Shown here: positions 52,616 to 61,244 of the stretch, in pieces | Position numbering within the stretch: position 1 is the stretch's first letter | How the letters are laid out: the number at the start of each line of letters is the position of its first letter | DNA from: Flavobacteriales bacterium | Lineage (GTDB): Bacteria > Bacteroidota > Bacteroidia > NS11-12g > UBA9320 | Assembly: GCA_020635435.1 (NCBI GenBank) | Contig: JACJZU010000001.1 | Location: 868,001 to 932,000 of the forward strand | Direction: 5' to 3' | DNA length: 64,000 nt | Notes under the pieces: model-generated | Told to the model about the DNA's origin: nothing | The model's input: the letters and a program-made list of their open reading frames with translations, nothing else | The model's database searches: none | Translations under genes and position numbers: made by a program

Positions 52616-53368
52616 TCAGTTTTTATACAGACTTGGGTTCCATCGGAGACCGGTGAGCCAAACGGCAGGGTCTATTGGTAGTTCGGGATTATTCACTGGA
52701 AAAGAGATCACAAATTCCGAGAACAGACTCCACCCTCTTCTACCGAACGATAGTCCCCCTCCCGGCTCAAAGAACCATTGTGTATCAAGCGAACGCAAAT
52801 AGTCTTTTTGTTCTATCGAACCGTCGAAAAGGAGGCCCGACTCATCGTAATAATTCAAACCGGCCATTCGAGTCCCCAAATAGGCACCGAACAACTTACC
52901 GTTGTACTTCACAAAAGGCAGGATCCGCAGTGAAATGAATCTTGAGTTCAATTTGCCATAGATGTAATCCATATCAGGGAATGGCGTATTCGTTTGAGCA
53001 TCAATATGGAATGACGCGTTAAGCACGGATGGTTTAATACCCCAACTGATATTGTTGTTGATCTTTCGCTGATAGAGACATCCCAATTCGAACATGTTTG
53101 AATTTCCATCCACAACAATTGCATCTTCCCGGGTGTAATTAAGCATGGCCACGTTTCCACTTATCATCCAATTCGAATCCAGGCCATACAGGATCTGCCC
53201 CTCTAAACCTGAAACATCTCCGACATGATAGCCTCCCCGTATTTCGGCTTCACCTTTTCCCACCTCCCCGGGGATGTTGAAGCCTGTTGGCGCATAGAAG
53301 ATCGGGCTGCATGAACTGATCAAAAGAATGAAGCCGGCTAGACACGAAATAAGGGTAAAGCGATTCAT
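52616..53368 (-). CDS. Exported lipoprotein, unknown function
   Basis: A 250-residue protein with lipobox ISSC (Cys near residue 20). The mature chain reads as beta-strand pairs with many Gly and aromatics (AEIRGGYHVGDVSGLEGQILYG, LFSEFVISFPV), like a small outer-membrane barrel tethered by a lipid. I recognise no family. It is followed by nothing on its strand and stands convergent to the esterase gene. Confidence 0.7.
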   Translation of the reverse strand: MNRFTLISCLAGFILLISSCSPIFYAPTGFNIPGEVGKGEAEIRGGYHVGDVSGLEGQILYGLDSNWMISGNVAMLNYTREDAIVVDGNSNMFELGCLYQRKINNNISWGIKPSVLNASFHIDAQTNTPFPDMDYIYGKLNSRFISLRILPFVKYNGKLFGAYLGTRMAGLNYYDESGLLFDGSIEQKDYLRSLDTQWFFEPGGGLSFGRRGWSLFSEFVISFPVNNPELPIDPAVWLTGLRWNPSLYKN

Positions 53369-53466
53369 GATCTGACTAATTTCGATAGGTAAAGTTCCTC
53401 AACCTTTAAATGATTTACAACTAAATGCTAAATTTCGGACTCTATTTAGGAACTTTCTAATCCAAG

Positions 53467-53883
53467 ATGTCAGAAAACAAAACGAGAAAGACTGATGCCT
53501 CGGTAATGGATTTTATTGTAACCATTGCCAACCCACAGCGACGAAGCGACGCCGAGGTCCTGCTCGAACTTTTTCAATCGGAAACCGGGGAAGCGCCCCG
53601 AATGTGGGGAGATAGTATTGTTGGTTTCGGAAATTACCACTACAGATATGACAGTGGCAGGGAAGGAGACTGGTTTTTAACGGGATTCAGTCCGCGCAAG
53701 CAAAATCTTTCGCTTTACATCATGCCCGGCGCAGACCGTTTTCAAGCTGAATTGAACAAATTGGGAAAACACAAACTCGGAAAATCTTGCCTGTACATCA
53801 ATCAGCTCCGTGATGTTAACCTGGATGTCTTGAGAACGCTTATATCCAAAGCCGTGCATTACATGCGCGAAAAACACGGTTGA
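53467..53883 (+). CDS. DUF1801 family protein
   Basis: A 138-residue cytoplasmic protein with the DUF1801 pattern: MWGDSIVGFGNYHYRY, GDWFLTGFSPRKQNLSLYIMPG, KLGKHKLGKSCLYI and DVNLDVLRTLISKAV. The fold is related to YdhG/YjbR-like small alpha-beta proteins; its function is unknown. The next gene is convergent, 10 bp away. Confidence 0.88.
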   Translation: MSENKTRKTDASVMDFIVTIANPQRRSDAEVLLELFQSETGEAPRMWGDSIVGFGNYHYRYDSGREGDWFLTGFSPRKQNLSLYIMPGADRFQAELNKLGKHKLGKSCLYINQLRDVNLDVLRTLISKAVHYMREKHG

Positions 53884-53893
53884 CGGGTGGATA

Positions 53894-54319
53894 TCAGGCT
53901 ACCGGGTTCAATACAACGGATAGTACTTTGTAATCTTCCTCCGATTTCTCATGAAAGAATTTCCGAATGGCATCCTCTGAGGAAGTTGCCCGGAAATAGG
54001 AGGTTCTTATGTCCTGGTCTTCATGCTTTCTCCAACTAACTGTATAGGAGTCCTCCCGGCTTTTGGGGTGTGAAAGATGGATATAATCCCACATTCTGGT
54101 CAAACAATCAATGGAGCTGTTACCCTTTGTTGTATGGAACAGCATGTACTCATCGTGTCGCTCGTTGTAGGTAAGCAAGTTGAGTTTTACCGTTTCCTCG
54201 GAGGACATAAGGTTAACGTGATAATCGAAATGACAGGTCACCCCATTGTCTTTCCGAAGCACTTCAGCTATTTTGTGTTGGAGTCGTATTTGTTCCAGTT
54301 TTAGTTGATTGGGAGACAT
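53894..54319 (-). CDS. Unrecognised 141-residue cytoplasmic protein
   Basis: ATG 54319 starts MSPNQLKLEQIRLQHKIAEVL, a charged helix; a longer reading to 54421 runs through the divergent tadA start and is unlikely. The middle is beta-rich (CHFDYHVNLMSSEETVKLNLLTY, DEYMLFHTTKGN) and the end reads AIRKFFHEKSEEDYKVLSVVLNP. No membrane helix. No known family comes to mind. It is divergent from tadA over about 60 bp. Confidence 0.65.
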   Translation of the reverse strand: MSPNQLKLEQIRLQHKIAEVLRKDNGVTCHFDYHVNLMSSEETVKLNLLTYNERHDEYMLFHTTKGNSSIDCLTRMWDYIHLSHPKSREDSYTVSWRKHEDQDIRTSYFRATSSEDAIRKFFHEKSEEDYKVLSVVLNPVA

Positions 54320-54380
54320 ATGGTTTTCTTGCTTTCCGGGCAAATATCGCATTATTTGCAGACCACTTGAACGACACGGG

Positions 54381-54824
54381 ATGTTGATAGGAGACGAATA
54401 CTTCATGAAACAAGCGCTCAAACAGGCGAGCCGGGCATACGACGATGACGAGGTGCCGATCGGGGCCGTAGTTGTAATGGGAAATCAGGTCATAGGCAAA
54501 GGGTACAACCAGAGTGAGCGCTTGACCGACGGTACTGCACATGCTGAAATTCTTGCGCTGACCGCGGCATTTCAATACCTGGGTTCTACGATTTTGAATG
54601 AATGTACGCTCTATGTTACTATAGAACCATGTGTTATGTGTGCGGGTGCCTTGTATTGGGCGCGAATCGGATCGTTGGTTTATGGTGCACCTGAACCGAA
54701 ATCGGGTTTCAGCTTGTTCGAACCTAATATCCTACATCCTTCTACCCAAGTAAAAAGCGGTGTGCTTGCCGATGAGGCAAAGTTCTTGATGCAGGATTAT
54801 TTTCAAACCAAAAGACAACGATAA
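54381..54824 (+). CDS. tadA: tRNA adenosine(34) deaminase TadA
   Basis: A 147-residue cytidine-deaminase-fold enzyme converting A34 to inosine in tRNA-Arg. Zinc site: HAE and PCVMC in TIEPCVMCAGALYWARI; substrate-side motif VYGAPEPKSG, which fits TadA. ATG 54381 (MLIGDEYFMKQAL) gives the usual TadA N terminus; an earlier ATG at 54309 overlaps the divergent gene. A small gene follows with a 1-nt overlap. Confidence 0.92.
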   Translation: MLIGDEYFMKQALKQASRAYDDDEVPIGAVVVMGNQVIGKGYNQSERLTDGTAHAEILALTAAFQYLGSTILNECTLYVTIEPCVMCAGALYWARIGSLVYGAPEPKSGFSLFEPNILHPSTQVKSGVLADEAKFLMQDYFQTKRQR

Positions 54825-55087
54825 TGGGTCGATTGAAATACTTCATATTGGGAGCGATTCTAACAGCAGCCTTTCTCATGAATCCGGATCGGGAGGAATT
54901 CTACGATCGCGCGATCAAAGACGATGCCGGCATTGAACTTGGATTGTTCAAACAAGCACAATACAACATCATCGAGCAGTTATATACTTACGAAAATTAC
55001 TACGTCTGTGGTGTTCTGCGCTCAAAAAAATCCGGCAACATTGTCTATACCGGGCTATTTGGGAAGATCTATCTGATCGATCGCTAA
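54824..55087 (+). CDS. Small exported or membrane protein, DUF4359-like
   Basis: An 87-residue protein with an N-terminal hydrophobic segment (YFILGAILTAAFLMNP), then an acidic helical region (DREEFYDRAIKDDA) and a short beta tail with YYVCGVLRS and YTGLFGKIYLI. The layout of an N-terminal TM, NP-x-Y helix and a final G-L-F/I-Y strand resembles DUF4359. Function unknown. The start codon overlaps the tadA stop by 1 nt. Confidence 0.65.
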   Translation: MGRLKYFILGAILTAAFLMNPDREEFYDRAIKDDAGIELGLFKQAQYNIIEQLYTYENYYVCGVLRSKKSGNIVYTGLFGKIYLIDR

Positions 55088-55094
55088 CGGATAT

Positions 55095-56075
55095 TTAGTG
55101 GATATCAAGGGGCTGAAGCTTGCCATCCGGACTGAGAACATATATCAGTTTAGAGGGTTCCGGCGGATAACTGAATCGCACCTTGAGATTCATAACATAC
55201 TGAATAACAGGCTGATCCACTAGTGGATGCAAAACTACCTCGAAATTCGAAAAAGCCAGGTGATTGTAGTATAGAGAGGGCGATGGAACTGTTTCCAAAG
55301 TGGTTGATCCCCGATTTGCGAGTAGCGTACTGTAACCGGGTTTGCTCATAGGCGTATATTGCTGATACCTGGTAATTGGATAGATGGCTGATGTTTGTTC
55401 CGACCAATTCATGCGCATGGTATCTAGTCGAATGCCGACTGGTTTGAGTTGGTTCACAACCTGTTTGGCATAGTTCACTGCCGCAATGCGCATGGTATCG
55501 TAATAATGAGAAGGATCCATAGCAAAGAAATCAACTTTCACGAGCTCATAGATCTCGTGATTTGAGGCGATCCTGACAATTCTCTCAAGATCGCTGTACT
55601 TTGAGTATCGGATAATGAGGTTCTTTTCCAGTTCAAAACCCAGTGGAACCTCATTGAGTGTTTTTGTGAACAATTTGCGTTCTTTCTCAATACCGAAAAT
55701 GGGTGTTTGAGAGATGAGGTCAGTTACTATGGAACCCTTGTCAATGCCTATATCACCCAAAGCAGCCGCAAATTCAGACAATCGCTTATCCATGATCTCG
55801 TTCACCGATACAGCGGTTTCGCCAACCTGGCGGATATTAAAAACTGCGCTGAAAGAGCTTGCCTCAACATTCATCAATACGTCGATGTCCAAAAGATTCT
55901 CCTGTGAACCGGGCATTACGGCTTTGGATTCCGCAACCTGACGTGTATTGATCATTCCTGCCCGATCCCAGTTCTGCATTTCGTTCATCTTATAGTTGCC
56001 GATCTTTATTTGAGCCTGGGTTCCCATTGATCCGAATAAAAGAACTGAGCCTAAAATTAGATTTCTGCGTTTCAT
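55095..56075 (-). CDS. SIMPL (DUF541)-domain exported protein
   Basis: A 326-residue protein with a signal peptide ending GTQAQ. Residues 60-215 fit the SIMPL/DUF541 plan: an LDIDVLMNVEASSFSAVFNIRQVGETA strand pair, a helix with LSEFAAALGDIGIDKGSIVTDL, the GFELEKNLIIRYSKYSDLERIV strand-helix, and MRIAAVNYAKQVVNQLKPVGIRL. SIMPL proteins form ring-like periplasmic oligomers; the role is unclear. It ends 16 nt upstream of nothing on its strand and follows acs with a 16-nt gap. Confidence 0.72.
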   Translation of the reverse strand: MKRRNLILGSVLLFGSMGTQAQIKIGNYKMNEMQNWDRAGMINTRQVAESKAVMPGSQENLLDIDVLMNVEASSFSAVFNIRQVGETAVSVNEIMDKRLSEFAAALGDIGIDKGSIVTDLISQTPIFGIEKERKLFTKTLNEVPLGFELEKNLIIRYSKYSDLERIVRIASNHEIYELVKVDFFAMDPSHYYDTMRIAAVNYAKQVVNQLKPVGIRLDTMRMNWSEQTSAIYPITRYQQYTPMSKPGYSTLLANRGSTTLETVPSPSLYYNHLAFSNFEVVLHPLVDQPVIQYVMNLKVRFSYPPEPSKLIYVLSPDGKLQPLDIH

Positions 56076-56091
56076 TGTAATTAGAATTTAT

Positions 56092-58002
56092 TCAAGCTGA
56101 TGTTGTAAGGCCCATGCTTTGGCCGATGGACTCAACGATCTCCGGATTCAGTAATGTTGAAATATCACCGAGATCCTGTCCATCTCCGGATGCCAGTTTT
56201 CTCAATATGCGTCTCATGATCTTCCCGGAACGCGTTTTGTGTAATCCGGGGACTATATAGAATTTGTCGGGTTTTGCTATTGGTCCAATTATAGTACTCA
56301 CGAGATCAAGCAGTTCCTGTTCTAACGTACTTCCGGCCTGGATATTTGAATCCATGACAATAAATGCGCAGATGGCATTTCCCTTGATCGGATGCGGGTA
56401 ACCAACGACTGCCGATTCGGCTACCTGTTCATGTTCGTCGAGCGCGTTTTCGATTTCTGCTGTTCCCAGGTTGTGCCCGCTTACGATCACTACATCATCA
56501 ACTCTGCCGGTTATCCTGTAAAATCCATCCAGATCTCTACGTGCACCATCACCGGTGAAGTAATAACCGGGAAAATGAGCGAAATAGGTGTCAATGAACC
56601 GTTGGTGATCTCCATAGATCGTTCGCGCCATGGACGGCCAGGGTTGTTTGATGCACAATTTACCTTCGGCGATCCGCTCGTGTATTTCATTGCCATGCTC
56701 GTCCATAAGAACCGGGACAATTCCGGGGAGGGGAAGCGTAGCAAAAGTCGGTTTCAGGTGGGTTATTCCTGCCAAAGGACTTATCATGATGCCCCCGGTT
56801 TCTGTTTGCCACCAGGTGTCAACTATGGGGCATTGGCCTTTCCCGATCACATCATTGTACCATTCCCATGCTTCCAGGTTAATCGGCTCCCCAACGGTAC
56901 CCAAAACACGAAGTGATCTCAACGAAGATCGTTCAATGAGTTTGGGATCGCATTGAGCCAAAGCCCGGATCGCCGTAGGGGCCGTATAGAAGATGTTGAC
57001 TTCATATTTATCAACTATCTGCCAGAAACGCCCCATGTCCGGATAACTCGGTACGCCTTCAAAGAGCATTGTAGTCGCTCCGTACAACAATGGTCCATAA
57101 ACAATGTAGCTGTGGCCGGTAATCCAACCTATATCTGCCGTACACCAATAGATCTCACCATCTCGATACTGAAATACCTGTTCAAACGAATAACACGTAT
57201 AAACCATGTAACCTCCACAGGTGTGAACCATTCCCTTGGGCCGACCTGTGGATCCCGAAGTATAAAGTATGAATAAGGGGTCTTCCGAATCCATTACTTC
57301 TGCATCACAAATTTCAGCCACGCCGGTATGTAGGTCATGCCACCAAACGTCCCGGCCTTCGACCATTTGAATTTCTGTTTCCGTTCGCTTCACGACGATA
57401 GACTTGCGTACAGAATTACAGGCTTCAAGGGCTTGATCCGCAATATCCTTGAGCGGAACAATTTTATCTCCGCGAAAGGAGCCGTCGGCAGTGATCAAAA
57501 TAGAACAACCGGCATCGTTGATCCGATCGGCGAGCGATCTGCTGCTGAAACCGGCAAAAACCACGGAGTGGATGGCGCCGATCCGGGCACAGGCCAGAAC
57601 CGAAATCAACAATTCCGGTATCATGGGCATATAGAGACAAATCCGATCGCCTTTAGATGCACCAAGTCTTTTCAGCACATTTGCTGTTTGGCACACACGG
57701 TGATACAACTCGCGATAGCTGAGCTTGATCGGCTCCTCAATGGGATCGTTCGGTTCCCATATTACAGCAATTTGGTCCCCCCTTGTGTGCAGGTGTCGAT
57801 CGAGGCAGTTCTCGGTAATGTTCAACTGCGCTCCTTCAAACCACCGGAAACGGGCCTGTTCAAAATCGGCAGAGTACACATTGTGCCATGGTGCTCGCCA
57901 GGTGAATTCATGAGAAGCATATCGACCCCAAAACCCTTCGGGATTGAGCTTACCTGCTTCATATGCCTCAAAATAGTCAACCGTATTTTGTATCCGGGTC
58001 AT
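56092..58002 (-). CDS. acs: Acetate--CoA ligase (AMP-forming)
   Basis: A 636-residue ANL-superfamily enzyme. AMP-binding signature YTSGSTGRPKGMVHTCGG; further motifs WWQTETGG, YYFTGDGARRD, GRVDDVVIVSGHNLGTAEIE; the catalytic Lys is in TRSGKIMRRILRK. The N-terminal ACAS domain begins with FEAYEAGKLNPEGFWG. It activates acetate to acetyl-CoA; the Lys is a known acetylation site in the family. A near -7 element TATATTCG (58015-58008) lies just upstream. Confidence 0.96.
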   Translation of the reverse strand: MTRIQNTVDYFEAYEAGKLNPEGFWGRYASHEFTWRAPWHNVYSADFEQARFRWFEGAQLNITENCLDRHLHTRGDQIAVIWEPNDPIEEPIKLSYRELYHRVCQTANVLKRLGASKGDRICLYMPMIPELLISVLACARIGAIHSVVFAGFSSRSLADRINDAGCSILITADGSFRGDKIVPLKDIADQALEACNSVRKSIVVKRTETEIQMVEGRDVWWHDLHTGVAEICDAEVMDSEDPLFILYTSGSTGRPKGMVHTCGGYMVYTCYSFEQVFQYRDGEIYWCTADIGWITGHSYIVYGPLLYGATTMLFEGVPSYPDMGRFWQIVDKYEVNIFYTAPTAIRALAQCDPKLIERSSLRSLRVLGTVGEPINLEAWEWYNDVIGKGQCPIVDTWWQTETGGIMISPLAGITHLKPTFATLPLPGIVPVLMDEHGNEIHERIAEGKLCIKQPWPSMARTIYGDHQRFIDTYFAHFPGYYFTGDGARRDLDGFYRITGRVDDVVIVSGHNLGTAEIENALDEHEQVAESAVVGYPHPIKGNAICAFIVMDSNIQAGSTLEQELLDLVSTIIGPIAKPDKFYIVPGLHKTRSGKIMRRILRKLASGDGQDLGDISTLLNPEIVESIGQSMGLTTSA

Positions 58003-58028
58003 TGCCCGAATATACGAAGTTCAGATCT

Positions 58029-58331
58029 TCAATTCAGACCGTATTGCTGAATAACCTGAATAATGTCCTGTGCTTGAAGGACCCCACTTTGACGCCACCT
58101 CATTTCACCTCGTCGGAAAAGCATGAGTGTAGGAACGCCCTGTATGCGGAACTTCATAGCCAATTCCTGGTTTTTGTCGGTATCAACCTTGATGATCCGC
58201 ACCTCGTCTTTTAGTTGGTCCTTGACCTGTACAAGAATAGGTGCCATGATCTTACATGGTCCGCACCATTCTGCGAAGAAATCAACCAACACGGGTTTGT
58301 CCTCTTTGATCAATTCACTGAATTTTCCCAT
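58029..58331 (-). CDS. trxA: Thioredoxin
   Basis: A 100-residue protein with VDFFAEWCGPCKIMAPIL (WCGPC active site), the cis-Pro segment IQGVPTLMLFRRGE and the usual helix order, so a full classical thioredoxin. It overlaps the HMA gene by 22 nt and is the last of a four-gene run that starts with a persulfide-dioxygenase-rhodanese protein, suggesting a role in reducing persulfide or thiol partners of that pathway. Confidence 0.95.
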   Translation of the reverse strand: MGKFSELIKEDKPVLVDFFAEWCGPCKIMAPILVQVKDQLKDEVRIIKVDTDKNQELAMKFRIQGVPTLMLFRRGEMRWRQSGVLQAQDIIQVIQQYGLN

Positions 58332-58531
58332 GATATTACATTGTAGCCTTTATTACGGATCGTATCGATCACCTGCTTTACACTGACCTTTTCATCACTT
58401 TCAAAGGACACCGTGTTCCCTGTGTGTGAGGCTTTTATCTTCGACCCTGGATATAACTCCTGTAAAGCGCCTTCCACACCTTTCTCGCATCCTCCGCAGG
58501 TCATACCTTCTACTTTTAATTCAATTCTCAT
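58310..58531 (-). CDS. HMA-domain metal-binding protein
   Basis: A 73-residue protein of the heavy-metal-associated fold: MRIELKVEGMTCGGCEKGVEGAL, with the metal site MTCGGC, and the closing VIDTIRNKGYNV. These small proteins carry Cu(I) or similar soft metals. No P-type ATPase is in the window. It shares 22 nt with trxA and lies 10 nt after the methyltransferase gene, all on one strand. Confidence 0.9.
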   Translation of the reverse strand: MRIELKVEGMTCGGCEKGVEGALQELYPGSKIKASHTGNTVSFESDEKVSVKQVIDTIRNKGYNVISWENSVN

Positions 58532-58541
58532 AAAACGCGTT

Positions 58542-59129
58542 CTATTTCCTCCCTACATATTGGATCAACTCCGCCTTGCCGCTGTGATAAGGGCCCTCGT
58601 TCAGCATTCTGGAGGTCTCGGTTAGACTGATCAACTCGAGCTCATTGAAATCTTGTCTGAGCATTGCCGACGTGTACAGCATATCGGGATCCTTTGGGCC
58701 TCCACTTTGGAGGGGCATTTGGTTTGGTGCAAATGCCTCAAGAAGAAGTATCCCACCCGGTTTCAGCGCTTTTATGTACTGCTTGTGAACATTTGCCCTG
58801 ATCTGCGGGGGCATGTGGTTGAAAATGGCAACAACGAGGTCGTAATCACCATTCCCTGTGAATTGCTCATACCCCAATATCTCGTAGCTGATCCGTACTC
58901 CTAGTTCTTCTGCCAGATCCAATGCCTTGGTTCGACCCATTATGCTCGTGTCAAAGGCGTGCACGTCCCAGCCTAACGAAGCCGCATGAACAGCATTTCT
59001 ACCCTCTCCTTCAGCGGGAAAGATGGCCTTTCCGGGAATGAGTTGAGCGATATACCCACTGAAGAATTCGTTGGGTTCCTTCCCATACGCATACTCTGCA
59101 CCGGAATATCGCTCATCCCAAAAATTCAT
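58542..59129 (-). CDS. Class I SAM-dependent methyltransferase
   Basis: A 195-residue protein with a Rossmann methyltransferase core: FPAEGEGRNAVHAASLGWDVHAFD is motif I and the acidic loop, followed by YDLVVAIFNHMPP and LKPGGILLLEAFAPNQ. The opening MNFWDERYSGAEYAYGKEPNEFF is typical of the TehB/tellurite-resistance-like and thiol methyltransferase group. The substrate is unknown; the position in a sulfur/thiol operon hints at a thiol or chalcogen acceptor. Confidence 0.85.
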   Translation of the reverse strand: MNFWDERYSGAEYAYGKEPNEFFSGYIAQLIPGKAIFPAEGEGRNAVHAASLGWDVHAFDTSIMGRTKALDLAEELGVRISYEILGYEQFTGNGDYDLVVAIFNHMPPQIRANVHKQYIKALKPGGILLLEAFAPNQMPLQSGGPKDPDMLYTSAMLRQDFNELELISLTETSRMLNEGPYHSGKAELIQYVGRK

Positions 59130-59140
59130 ATCTATCCTTT

Positions 59141-60550
59141 CTAGGCCAATTCAGAAGGACAAACGTAATCAGTGACCGGAACGTTTGCTTCCTTGATCGC
59201 CTTAAAACCGCCCTTGATATCAACGAGATCGTGAATACCCCGAGATTTGAGGATAGAGCAAGCGATCACAGATCGATATCCGCCGGCACAATGCACATAG
59301 TGCTTATTGTCGTCGCTCCACTCACCCATTTGATCGTTTATATAATCCAATGGATAGTTTGATGCGTCTTTTACATGTTCAGACAGATATTCTCCCGGTT
59401 TGCGAACATCAATGACCTGGAGTTTATCTTTAGCGAGACGATCTGCAAATTCCTCCGCGCTGATCGATTCGATGCTGTCTGTTTCTTTTCCGGCTTGGAT
59501 CCACGCTTCAATTCCTCCTTTCAAATATCCGAGTGTGTTATCGTATCCAACGCGTGCGAGACGCATAACAACCTCTTCTTCCCGGCCTTCAGGGGCAAGG
59601 AAAACAATTGGTTGATCGAGGTCTGTGATGAGTGCACCTACCCATGGTGCGAAACTGCCGTCAATACCGATAAATATGGAACCCGGAATATGCGCTTTTA
59701 CGAAGTCGTCCTGATGGCGGGTGTCCAAAACCAATGCGCCCTCATGTTCGGCGATTGACTGGAACATGTCCACATCAAGAGGCACGCTTCCTTTGGATAG
59801 AACTCTGTCAAAGCTTTCATAGCCCTTTTTATTCATAACGGCGTTCTTGGGGAAGTATTGAGGAGGTGGGGTGAGCCCTTCGGTAACTTCCTTGATAAAT
59901 TCTTCCTTGGTCATGTCCGACCTTAGGGCGTAGTTGGTTTGTTTCTGGTTCCCCAGCGTAGCAAACGTTTCTTTGCTCAGGTTCTTACCACAGGCCGATC
60001 CTGCACCGTGTCCGGGATATACGATTACGTCATCAGCCAAAGGCATGATCTTTTCGCGCAGGGAGTCGAACAAATGGGCCGCCAGATCTTCCCGTGTAAG
60101 ATCGGTCTTCACTGCCAGATCCGGACGACCTACATCTCCTATGAAAAGTGTGTCTCCTGTGAAAATGCAATAGTCTTTTCCGGCTTCATCTTTCAGCAGG
60201 TAGGTTGTTGATTCCATCGTATGACCCGGGGTGTGCAGAACCTTAATGGTCACATCACCTAATTTGAGTTCCTCGCCATCTTTGGCTACATGAATATCGA
60301 ACTCCGCACTTGCATTTGGGCCATATACGATCTTCGCCCCTGTTTTTCTGGAAAGATCCAAGTGGCCGGATACGAAGTCAGCATGGAAATGTGTTTCCAG
60401 AACGTATTTGATCTTCGCTCCGTTCTCTTCTGCCTTGCGGATATATGGTTCCGTTTCACGCAGAGGGTCAATGATCGCCACTTCTCCTTTTGATTCGATG
60501 TAATAGGCTGCTTCAGCAAGACAGCCGGTATAAATTTGTTCTACTTTCAT
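59141..60550 (-). CDS. Persulfide dioxygenase-like MBL protein with two rhodanese domains
   Basis: A 469-residue protein starting at ATG 60550. The metallo-beta-lactamase domain (1-245) has THFHADFVSGH, HTPGHT, FTGDTLFIGDVGRPD and YPGHG, the ETHE1/CstB-type iron site. Two rhodanese-like domains follow (about 260-360 and 375-465). The second has the active-site loop HCAGGYRS with Cys; the first has LAPEGRE in that place and no Cys, so it is probably inactive. CstB/ETHE1-like enzymes oxidise persulfide sulfur to sulfite or thiosulfate. First gene of the operon with methyltransferase, HMA protein and thioredoxin. Its promoter carries an inverted repeat. Confidence 0.9.
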   Translation of the reverse strand: MKVEQIYTGCLAEAAYYIESKGEVAIIDPLRETEPYIRKAEENGAKIKYVLETHFHADFVSGHLDLSRKTGAKIVYGPNASAEFDIHVAKDGEELKLGDVTIKVLHTPGHTMESTTYLLKDEAGKDYCIFTGDTLFIGDVGRPDLAVKTDLTREDLAAHLFDSLREKIMPLADDVIVYPGHGAGSACGKNLSKETFATLGNQKQTNYALRSDMTKEEFIKEVTEGLTPPPQYFPKNAVMNKKGYESFDRVLSKGSVPLDVDMFQSIAEHEGALVLDTRHQDDFVKAHIPGSIFIGIDGSFAPWVGALITDLDQPIVFLAPEGREEEVVMRLARVGYDNTLGYLKGGIEAWIQAGKETDSIESISAEEFADRLAKDKLQVIDVRKPGEYLSEHVKDASNYPLDYINDQMGEWSDDNKHYVHCAGGYRSVIACSILKSRGIHDLVDIKGGFKAIKEANVPVTDYVCPSELA

Positions 60551-60568
60551 AATTGTCGAATTTTTATT

Positions 60569-60615
60569 CAAAATTAGCTGTCGCCCTCGCTAATAAAGGT
60601 GATTGTTATCACAAT
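60569..60615 (-). promoter_or_regulatory. Promoter and inverted repeat upstream of the persulfide-dioxygenase operon
   Basis: On the minus strand TAATTTTG (60576-60569) is an exact -7 match, 19 nt before the ATG. A perfect inverted repeat ATTGT-4-ACAAT (60602-60615) lies 26 bp upstream of it, across the -33 region, where no TTG is present at the normal distance; an activator or repressor site is plausible. The rest of 60616-60753 shows no gene. Confidence 0.5.
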
Positions 60616-60753
60616 GCCACCGGACTCCCTTTTTAGCCCGCGTACACTTCGTGTGAACAGTTGCATGGCAATTATGTTTGAGGTTGATGAAAAGACGGAA
60701 TTCTCACGGCTTTTTGCTATAATTACCGACTATTCTGCGTAAAACGTCGTTCC

Positions 60754-61167
60754 GTGGGGGAAATTTCAAGGGATAACCCGGCTCTCAAACAGGCTGATGA
60801 ACTGCTCTTGTTTGAAGGTGAACCGTATTCCGGAATAGTAAAGGAATACTTTGAATCCGGAGCGAAAAGGAGGATCATTCAATACGTCCAGGGAAGGGCA
60901 CATGGCATTTGCAAAACATGGTATGAAAACGGCAAACTTGCCTCTGCCTGTTTGTATAGCAGCGGAAAATTACATGGTTCCTTTCAGCAATATTGGCCCA
61001 ATGGCCAGATCAAAACTACGATCTCCTATTTCCATGGGTTGAAGAATGGTCTCTGTGAAGAGTGGTTCGAGACAGGAACCCGACAATCGTGCCGCCAATT
61101 TGTAATGGGGAAAGCACTTGGGTTGAAGCGTGAATGGGACGAACAGGGTGGTTCGATCTCCTCCTGA
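60754..61167 (+). CDS. MORN-repeat (YwqK-like) protein
   Basis: A 137-residue protein from a GTG start. It holds about five MORN_2-type repeats: EPYSGIVKEYFESGAKRRII, GRAHGICKTWYENGKLASAC, GKLHGSFQQYWPNGQIKTTI, GLKNGLCEEWFETGTRQSC, GKALGLKREWDEQG. No signal peptide. Such proteins are widespread in Bacteroidota and often labelled YwqK antitoxin-like; no toxin gene is next to it here, so the antitoxin label is not supported. The upstream promoter is unclear. Confidence 0.8.
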   Translation: MGEISRDNPALKQADELLLFEGEPYSGIVKEYFESGAKRRIIQYVQGRAHGICKTWYENGKLASACLYSSGKLHGSFQQYWPNGQIKTTISYFHGLKNGLCEEWFETGTRQSCRQFVMGKALGLKREWDEQGGSISS

Positions 61168-61244
61168 AAATCTTCCAACCAATTTCTGTTTGTCTGCGTC
61201 AATGTAATTGAAGCCTCAATTTGCGTTATGGATGCAGATTTACA

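Noticed and set aside
57337..58050. A 237-codon plus-strand frame opposite acs
   Set aside because: It is the antisense shadow of a highly conserved enzyme and shows no domain of its own.
60718..60723. TATAAT upstream of the MORN gene as a sigma-70 promoter
   Set aside because: Bacteroidota housekeeping promoters use TAnnTTTG rather than TATAAT, and no -35 partner is present. A TATGTTTG at 60673-60680 also lacks a -33 partner, so the promoter is left open.
60754..61167. MORN protein as the antitoxin of a toxin-antitoxin pair
   Set aside because: The YwqK label is only a family name; neither neighbour looks like a toxin.
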